64,000 nucleotides of DNA from NCBI GenBank assembly GCA_029532415.1, contig JAQOTA010000014.1, positions 62,001 through 126,000 on the forward strand. Reading direction: 5' to 3'. The notes beneath the pieces are model-generated. The model was given only the letters and a program-made list of their open reading frames with translations, was not told the origin of the DNA and did no database searches. A program made the translations under genes and the position numbers. This document shows positions 57,997 to 64,000 of the stretch, piece after piece. Numbering within the stretch: the stretch's first letter is position 1; each line of letters begins with the position of its first letter. This DNA is from Marasmius tenuissimus. Lineage: Eukaryota > Basidiomycota > Agaricomycetes > Agaricales > Marasmiaceae.

Positions 57997-60138
57997 TCAA
58001 ACTGACTGGTTAGAAGCTGTTCCAAAAAGCCAATCTCCTTCTGTTCCTAGTTTGATGTGCGCTCCCCAGAAGACCGGGTTGTATACTTGGACTGGGATTG
58101 GAGTTCGGGTGTTGCGTATTCTGAAAACTTCAAGAACCGAAACACACTCAGGGTGTGCTTCGACGATCTTGACCCAGTTGGTGGTGTTGATTTCCAAAAT
58201 AGCCTCCGATAGATGTTGAACATCCCAAGTCCAGAAGCGGGTCTGAGAAAAAGCGCAGACTGTGAGAATAGGTTCGCATATATTCTGCAGGTATAGTGCA
58301 TGCCTCGGCGTGAGGTTATGGCAGGCACGGTGCAGAATTGGATAGACAACTACGCGAGTAGTGGTCCGGATCATGATGAATATAAACTCCGGACTGATGT
58401 TCCTACGCTTCACAATATCCATGATTTCCTGGTACCGCGTTTCGTCTTCCCAGTTACTAGTTGCACCTCTGAAAGGTACATCAATTGGCAGTGGGAGTCT
58501 GATATCGCAAATAGTAGTGGGATACTGACTCCTGCGTAGCTTGGATCTTCCCATGTTTCGTACATTCTCTTGTGTGTATAGAATGAGAAACTGGGAGATA
58601 GATTGCTGATTTGCCGGTGTGTATGGGAAGTCACTGGGAGCGAAGGTCGGGAAGTAGATATCAGGAACAGATTCGGGAAGTGGAGGTGCCCATGGGGCAT
58701 AGGGATCGTTTACATCATGAGGTGGCCATTGACTCGTCGTGGGAATAGGTGGCTGTTCAACAACTTCTCCTTCTTCGAACTCAGAAGATGAGTCAGAAGA
58801 GATCTCCATGTCGATCTCGTCAGTTTCAGAGAGAGTGACTAAAGAGGGCATGGAGGAGTGCTCGCTATCGGTATCAGTATCAATAGCGTCGAGAGGGTTT
58901 GTTGAGATGTTTGCCATATAAACCCGTAATGGAGCCATGAGTTCCTGGTCAAAGGTGGCACAAGCAAGGTTAGCAGAAAGGTGCCGACCGTTCTGCTTTC
59001 CTTGATTATTCTGCTTTTTCTTGCCAGCCTTTCCTTTTCCCTTGCCTTTTCCTTTCTGCGATTGTTGATTATGGTTACCCTGGTTATTATTATTCTGCTT
59101 TTGGTTATTATTACCATTACCAGAACGATTGTTATTCTTCCGGTTGTTGCTGCGGGAAGAATTCCCACCAGGTTGACGGTTCTGGCGGGACCAGGGTGGA
59201 GCAGTAGAAGGAATGAAACAATGAATGCCAGAAATTCTGGCGGCAAGAGCAGATTCATGAGCACCACGACGTCTGTTCCACTCGTTTGTGATTAGTGCAA
59301 TCAACTTGACTACCTTGAGATCCTCCTTCTTTTCCTGAATTATCTTCTGCTTTAGCATTTCCCATGGTCCAGTAGGAAGCTTAGCAATGACAATGAGGAC
59401 GAAGAGGGACTCGGGAATGTCAACACCCAGTACCTTAAGCTCCTTCCTCTTTTGGTCCATCTTGGTGATGACCGGGAGAGGATTCTGATTGGAGAAGAAG
59501 GTGGCGTGGTGAAATTCCTCATAAATATTAAGTAGCCGGGCCGTATCTTCCTGCCCGAAGGCTTTCTGGAAGTTCTCGATTGTTTCCTTGATGTCATCAG
59601 TCATCAAGGACTCGAAGGCCTGATTAACCCGAGATTTAAAAACGCCAAGAGCCTTATTGTTGCGTGTATACCATTCTGCATACCCAGATGCAGAAGCAGC
59701 TGGCTTGGTTTCAGTAAGAACCTGAAAGATTCCCTGCTGCTGCAGATATGCCGTATACTTATAGAAAAAGGCATTCCAAATAGCGCTGTCCTTTAACTCC
59801 GGGATTGTCATGATTGCACCAGATCCCGCCGGGAACGAATCGGCAGCAACGTTCGCATAAATAGGGTGATCCGGGTTTCCAAAGACAGGTACGGCAGCAC
59901 CTCCTTGGGCGTTAGTGATGTTGTAGGTATGACCAGGAGGTTGGAAAGACCAGAAAGTGTCGGAATCAGTAAAGCCCGGAGGTGCCGGCTCAGTCCTTGG
60001 AGAAGAAGTAGCTTGAGGGCTACCGGTACGAGAATTGTGTTGAGAGGGGTTCTGAGACATATTTCCTAATTGAACAGAAATCTGCGAAAATCCCATGAGC
60101 ATGATGAAAAAATAAAAGGAGAGAAATTGGGATTTCAA
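57997..60138 (-). CDS. gag: Gag protein of element B
   Basis: 713 residues. The UBN2/gag core includes IWNAFFYKY, WYTRNNKALGVFKSR and KRKELKVLGVDIPESLF. It is followed by an N/Q-rich stretch and a basic KGKGKGKAGKKK patch, with no CCHC knuckle. An acidic segment (TDTDSEHSSMPSLVTLS) leads to a second folded-looking C-terminal region (LYLQNICEPILTVCAF, WTWDVQHLSEAILEI). Related to the element A Gag over the first two-thirds. It ends in TGA at 57999-57997, immediately followed in frame by GQRGGYKQ and the pol reading frame. Confidence 0.85.
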   Translation of the reverse strand: MKSQFLSFYFFIMLMGFSQISVQLGNMSQNPSQHNSRTGSPQATSSPRTEPAPPGFTDSDTFWSFQPPGHTYNITNAQGGAAVPVFGNPDHPIYANVAADSFPAGSGAIMTIPELKDSAIWNAFFYKYTAYLQQQGIFQVLTETKPAASASGYAEWYTRNNKALGVFKSRVNQAFESLMTDDIKETIENFQKAFGQEDTARLLNIYEEFHHATFFSNQNPLPVITKMDQKRKELKVLGVDIPESLFVLIVIAKLPTGPWEMLKQKIIQEKKEDLKVVKLIALITNEWNRRRGAHESALAARISGIHCFIPSTAPPWSRQNRQPGGNSSRSNNRKNNNRSGNGNNNQKQNNNNQGNHNQQSQKGKGKGKGKAGKKKQNNQGKQNGRHLSANLACATFDQELMAPLRVYMANISTNPLDAIDTDTDSEHSSMPSLVTLSETDEIDMEISSDSSSEFEEGEVVEQPPIPTTSQWPPHDVNDPYAPWAPPLPESVPDIYFPTFAPSDFPYTPANQQSISQFLILYTQENVRNMGRSKLRRSQYPTTICDIRLPLPIDVPFRGATSNWEDETRYQEIMDIVKRRNISPEFIFIMIRTTTRVVVYPILHRACHNLTPRHALYLQNICEPILTVCAFSQTRFWTWDVQHLSEAILEINTTNWVKIVEAHPECVSVLEVFRIRNTRTPIPVQVYNPVFWGAHIKLGTEGDWLFGTASNQSV

Positions 60139-60238
60139 CAGATGCCGCTAATAGGTCACAGGTCCCAACAGGTGCAGGGATTGTTAATCTGGTTACGTAG
60201 AGTAACCTTTCCAGTGTGTGTCTGGTGTGTTTCCTTCT

Positions 60239-60267
60239 CGCTATCTGGTCTCAATCCCAGACTAGCG
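60239..60267 (-). promoter_or_regulatory. Element B leader hairpin
   Basis: On the minus strand CGCTA-g-TCTGG pairs with CCAGATAGCG around GATTGAGA. It lies in the same place as the element A hairpin, with C-G instead of T-A as the outer pair. Confidence 0.6.
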
Positions 60268-60920
60268 TTAAAGTCATCCATATGCCAAAGAAGGTTATTA
60301 ATAGACCAGACCATGGGACCATAGGCAGCTACCTTTAGTAACGCTGGTGCCTGGTACAAAGATCTACTAATAACTTGGAAACGAGTTCAGGGCATACAGG
60401 TTTTGGGATGTCCCGGTACATACTGAAAATGGCCATGTGATAATCTATAAGATGTATCGTAAAAACCCCAGTTGTTCGGCACAACGGCCTACGCCATCAT
60501 ACAGACTAGTTTAGAAGCATAGTTGTATGACAGCTCAAAAGGTGCCACTCCAGCCAAAGCTGTACAGCCGTGGACCACCCCCAACAGTTAGATTTCTTCA
60601 GCATTGTGCCGTGGCAATTTATGGCCAGAGCATCAACCTGGGTTATTCAAGACCAAGACAGGTCCGACAAGTCGGAAGCAGGTCTGGTCCTGAGAGAAAA
60701 TGAAGACCAAATCAGTATGTACAATTGTGCGTGCAACATGCATGTACAGGGACATTAAGTGGAACCAGAAAAGGTGGACTGCCCAATCCTACACCAGATA
60801 GCCCAACTCATCGCTAGAGACTCTATAGCCAATATGGGTATAGACATCCGCTAGGATGGTGGTGACACACGGAAAGTGTTTCAGCTACTCCGATCATAAC
60901 GTCGACCTGCCCGCCTGTTG

Positions 60921-60934
60921 CGGGGCCCATAACC
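60921..60934 (-). promoter_or_regulatory. Element B primer-binding site (initiator tRNA-Met half)
   Basis: GGTTATGGGCCCCG on the minus strand, directly inside the 5' LTR and identical to that of element A. Confidence 0.65.
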
Positions 60935-61458
60935 TATTGAGCCAGCATAGTTAAATGCACAGTGAGATGAAACTAAAACCTCACATATTGACTATAAGAG
61001 AATTCTTGTGTTCTTGTAGATGCTTGCTAGAGGTGATAATCGAGTAGATTGTCCTGAAGCTTTGAGACGCAAAGTCTCCAGCTTTTATACAAGAGTCCTT
61101 GTCTATCTACAAGTCATAGAACATAGGTAAGTGAGAATATAGCATATGGTACATATTGCATATCAGTAAGCATAAGTGCTCGAAGAGCAGAGTGAGTAAG
61201 TAGGCATAGTCATACTAGCTTTCTATCTAAGTAATCTAGAGAGAAAGCTCAGTCAGCTTTGAACGCTATTGGGTGCAAAGCTGAACCTTGATATAAACCA
61301 TAGAGATAAGGTGTGAGTACTGACTAACTACAGAGTCCGTCTGAGTAAGTACAGAATCTTTCATACGAGTGCAAGTGTCATAGTAAAGAGTCTATAAATA
61401 ATAGACGCGTAAACAACACGTCAATAAAGTGTATCACATGGTAGTCACATGTTCAACA
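60935..61458 (-). repeat. Element B 5' LTR (524 bp)
   Basis: On plus it reads TATTGAGCCAGC at 60935 to TTCAACA at 61458. The minus-strand start is TGTTGAACATGTGAC. Shares its U3 tip with the element A LTR (GCGTAAACAACACGTCAA). Confidence 0.88.
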
Positions 61459-61558
61459 GTCCCATATCGAGGTTACCTGGTCGCGAGTGATTTCGGAGAT
61501 TACCGAGTGTGGGAAGCTTATGTCATTACCTGGTCGCGGGGGTGCAACTGCCCAAGAT
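61459..61558. repeat. Right MULE terminal repeat, outer part
   Basis: After the repeated GTCCC the MULE end resumes (ATATCGAGGTTACCTGG) and closes with TGCCCAAGAT, the inverse of ATCTTGGGCA at 42265. Confidence 0.75.
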
Positions 61559-62761
61559 GATTCAATATCATGGATAATGGTGGTCCACCTTAGGCACCAC
61601 TTGTGACAGGTGCCGAAGGCCTAATTGGGGGGGTTCTTTGTACGTGAGAAAGGGGCCTAAGAGGCCCCCGAACAATCGAGCTAATCGATGCCGTCACATC
61701 TCTGCTGCTGTTCATCACCACCGTCGACGTGCTCGATACCCACCCGCCAGCAAAAACCAGACCGTCTCTCTCAAATCTGTACCCTCCGGAGCACAAACAA
61801 GAACACAATACTTTTTATCGTTCTCCCTGCTCTCGACGACAAAGGACGGCAATCAATTTGATCGCATGACTTGTCTGTCGCCTATCCGTATCACCGTCGA
61901 TACTCTCAAGTCTCGCTGACTATCGTCGAAGATATGTCGTTCACCCTGGTTTCCATGACAAAGATGACATAAGCGGCCGATGATATGATCGCACCACCTG
62001 TTCGACGCACATCATCCAAGTTCATTGAATTATTACGCACTCGAGGACCTTCGAAGATGTGGTGGTGCCTTCGAATCAGTGTCGGGTGCCCTCTGTAGAC
62101 AATATTCTACTTAGCTAGTTGAGAGCTTGTCGATCTACTTGTCCATACTACTCTCGATGCCTCACTTATCCTGCATGCGACCATTCCCATACTTGACATT
62201 GCCCGCTGCTCTACTAATATAGTTGCTACTTCTGTATTCGAGAATATACTATAGACTTTGATCATATCAATCGCGAATCGCTGCCAGGTGGATTGACGGC
62301 GGGGGAATATCCATATCTTTGGGAAGTAAAGTGTTGAGGGCTATGGTGAGAGGGCGTCCACGGTCCAACAGGTCGTTCAGTCCATTTTTGCCTAGTCGCA
62401 GCAGTGTCAATTCGTGTAAGGTCTGCAGCTCTAGACTTAGACAGAGGAGGCCGTCGCCCAGCGGCTTGTCAACTCTATCTCATCAATTCCAAGACTCAAG
62501 CTCTTTGTACAAATTTCAATTGACAAGCAAAGGTAGATTGGGGAATTGCAAGTAATATTCGTTGTCTACAAGCAACGTGGGATTATGTATATACTCGAGT
62601 GTTCTGGCTACAAGAAATTACAGTCCTAAGTCTATAGTTGAAGCAACAAGCTGATGAGAAGGCTATCGGGCGACATGAAACATACAATATCTCGCTGCGC
62701 TTCACAAGGGGAGCAAGCGAGGCATCTCAAGAAAGTCGGGGATGGACCACAAGTTGGTCCC
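61559..62761. other. Intergenic region, no supported gene
   Basis: Flank of the transposon nest and 3' side of the gene that ends at 62762. No conserved ORF or repeat was recognised. Confidence 0.45.
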
Positions 62762-64000
62762 CTATTGCTGTTGCCCAGACCCTCCCGCTGACGACTGGGG
62801 TTGAGCAGCAAGGGAGTTATAATACTCCTGCATTTTGAGCTGCTGCTCTAGCGTCATCGAGGCCCAAGGAGGTAGCGTTGGTGACACCCCCATATAGGCG
62901 CCCTGCATCATCGGGCTTGGGTTTGTGCCTGGGGGAAATGCCATAGGGTTCTGAGAATGAGGGTGAGGGTAGGCTTGTTGCGGTAGATACGCGGGATATT
63001 GCCAGTACGGGGAATGGGAGAATGTCCCTTGGTGAGGCTGGAGGTGATGTGATGGTGGTCCGGCGACAGCAGTGCCCGGAGGATGTTGAATAGTCAGGAG
63101 AGGAACCAGTGGAGGGGATGAAGATGTTCCTTGCTGAAGCGATGGTGGTCCGACGACAACGTTCGAGGTGGGAGCCGATGGAGGTAGTTGGTGAAGGAGC
63201 ATCGTTGGCATCGGTTGCACTACTGCAAGTGGTGCGTGTGCACTAGGAGTGGGCGGTGCCGGCGAGATGTTGGGTTTCTTCTTCTTTGCCGAAGATATTT
63301 CCTCAGCTGCCTGTGCTGGACGCTTGGTCGAAAGATTGAGTGGCTTGAAGTCGCCATCCTTCAAGTCATCCATTGTGAGTTTCTGAGGCGGGGCCGGCTT
63401 CATTGACGACGCTGCAGCTGTAGCGAGCTGAGCAGCTCGGAACTCGGATGTGGGCTTAGGACCAGGCTCCTGACCAGACGGCGATTCCGTAGCGGCTACA
63501 ACGTATCGTATTAGCATAGAATTTGTGGGTTAGAATAGCAGAAGCGATGTACCTTTAGCCTGAGGCTGCTCTGATGGGCCAGCAGTAGTCGCTGTTACGC
63601 CAGCGGACCGAGTCAATGGCTGGTTTCGAGTCCGTCGATGTGCCTTTGATGGCGACGTCGTGCTCATCATGCTCCCTTTGTATACGTGTCGTTGAGTATC
63701 CGGGGAAGACTAACAAATAAACTTAGGCGACGTACCGGACAACATCTCATCGCTATCCTCGATTGTTTCCGCGGAGCAGATCTTACTCCGAGCACCTGTC
63801 GAGTTGATGTTATTAGATGGGTATGAAGTATGTGAATTAAGGAGAGAGCAATGATACCTTTAGTCTTTTTTGGCGGAGGTGGCTGTCCTTGGCCCTTCTT
63901 TGCTCGAGGAGTTGGTGCCTCATCCTCCGTTCCTGAGGTCGACGATGCCAGTTCGTCAAACTCATCGTTGTCGACCCTGGCGTTCTTCTTGCAAACTCGA
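62762..64000 (-). CDS. Disordered Pro/Gln-rich protein, 5' end beyond the window
   Basis: The last exon is 62762-63495. It is joined by a 57-nt intron to an upstream exon ending at 63553, and further short exons continue past 64000 (acidic ..DEFDELASSTSGTEDEAP and basic RAKKGQGQPPPPKKTKG). A short segment MDDLKDGDFKPLNLS precedes a bipartite basic patch (KRPAQAAEEISSAKKKKP). The rest is rich in Pro, Gln, Ser and His, and ends with an amphipathic piece (SMTLEQQLKMQEYYNSL). Composition suggests a nuclear scaffold or transcription-associated protein. No catalytic domain is visible and I do not recognise the family. Confidence 0.6.

Larger units (their letters stand above)
49902..61458 (-). mobile_element. 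Element B: full-length Ty1/copia retrotransposon
   Basis: GTCCC target duplications flank it (49897-49901, 61459-61463). The order on the minus strand is 5' LTR (60935-61458), initiator-tRNA primer site, leader, gag, pol, polypurine tract, then the 3' LTR (49902-50388 and 53097-53133, split by insertion D). The element is 8,849 bp without D and its 4-bp duplication. The LTRs are 524 bp each and I see two differences between them, so the insertion is recent. It sits inside the right terminal repeat of the MULE. Gag and pol are both open, but D interrupts the 3' LTR 37 bp from its U3 end. Confidence 0.88.
42265..61558 (-). mobile_element. MULE (Mutator-like) transposon carrying nested insertions
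   Basis: The outer element of the nest. Its terminal inverted repeats are 42265 to ~42440 on the left, and 49823-49901 continued at 61464-61558 on the right. They match over ~175 bp, for example GCACCCCCGCGACCAGG near each end. Candidate 9-bp target duplications at 42256-42264 and 61559-61567 agree at 7 of 9 bases (GATTCGAGA / GATTCAATA). Without elements A, B and D it would be about 4.1 kb. The transposase reads leftwards and its last codons lie inside the left terminal repeat. Confidence 0.75.

Noticed and set aside
58981..59295. Plus-strand hydrophobic ORF in element B
   Set aside because: Same artefact: antisense of the basic N/Q-rich part of the element B Gag.

Overview
The window is nuclear DNA of a filamentous fungus, most probably a mushroom-forming basidiomycete (Agaricomycetes). 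Coding exons are separated by introns of about 50-65 nt with GT..AG borders. The gene families are typical of that class: F-box proteins with a leading coiled coil, NACHT proteins opening with an N/Q/G-rich leader, TKL kinases with HGD in place of HRD, a TET/JBP-type dioxygenase, an expanded transposase-like family, and a basidiomycete MULE. I spliced genes by eye; for most models every intron keeps the reading frame.

Layout. 1-2750: an F-box gene with one apparent frameshift, followed by a truncated copy of its own 3' end. 2750-4400: no gene, one inverted repeat. 4402-5320: a single-pass membrane protein. 5321-8600: no intact gene; it contains a decayed block that recurs at 31.8-33.6 kb. 8604-10417: an apparently intact TET/JBP-like 2-oxoglutarate/Fe(II) dioxygenase. 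11585-13631: a disordered protein with SUMO-interaction-like motifs. 14511-14812: a palindromic minisatellite. 14973-17012: a protein with a PHD-like finger. 17622-18160: probable RPA14/Rfa3. 18266-21439: a transposase-like gene of a family expanded in Agaricomycetes. 21.4-25.3 kb: no gene supported.

25-42 kb holds two NACHT (NLR-type) genes on the minus strand. They share a leader exon, the NACHT core and a splice position at the end of the core, but have unrelated C-termini. The first (25321-29132) can be spliced in one frame through 12 exons into a complete TKL protein kinase, giving a predicted NACHT-kinase fusion of 1059 residues. The second (37832-40584) ends in an unrecognised Cys-containing domain. 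Both are preceded by similar decayed gene fragments, so the locus looks like a duplicated NLR cluster.

42265-61558 is a nest of transposons. A MULE with an uninterrupted 1063-residue transposase carries two Ty1/copia elements. Element A (gag only, TSD GGAAG) sits just upstream of the MULE start codon. Element B (complete gag and pol, TSD GTCCC) sits in the right MULE terminal repeat. The 3' LTR of B is itself split by a 2.7 kb insertion D (TGTA..TACA ends, candidate TSD ACGT), which carries an unrecognised two-exon gene and many copies of a GCCTCCGAAGC-like motif. A and B share a 5'-leader hairpin whose closing pair differs by a compensatory change. 62762-64000 is the 3' part of a disordered Pro/Gln-rich protein that runs off the window.
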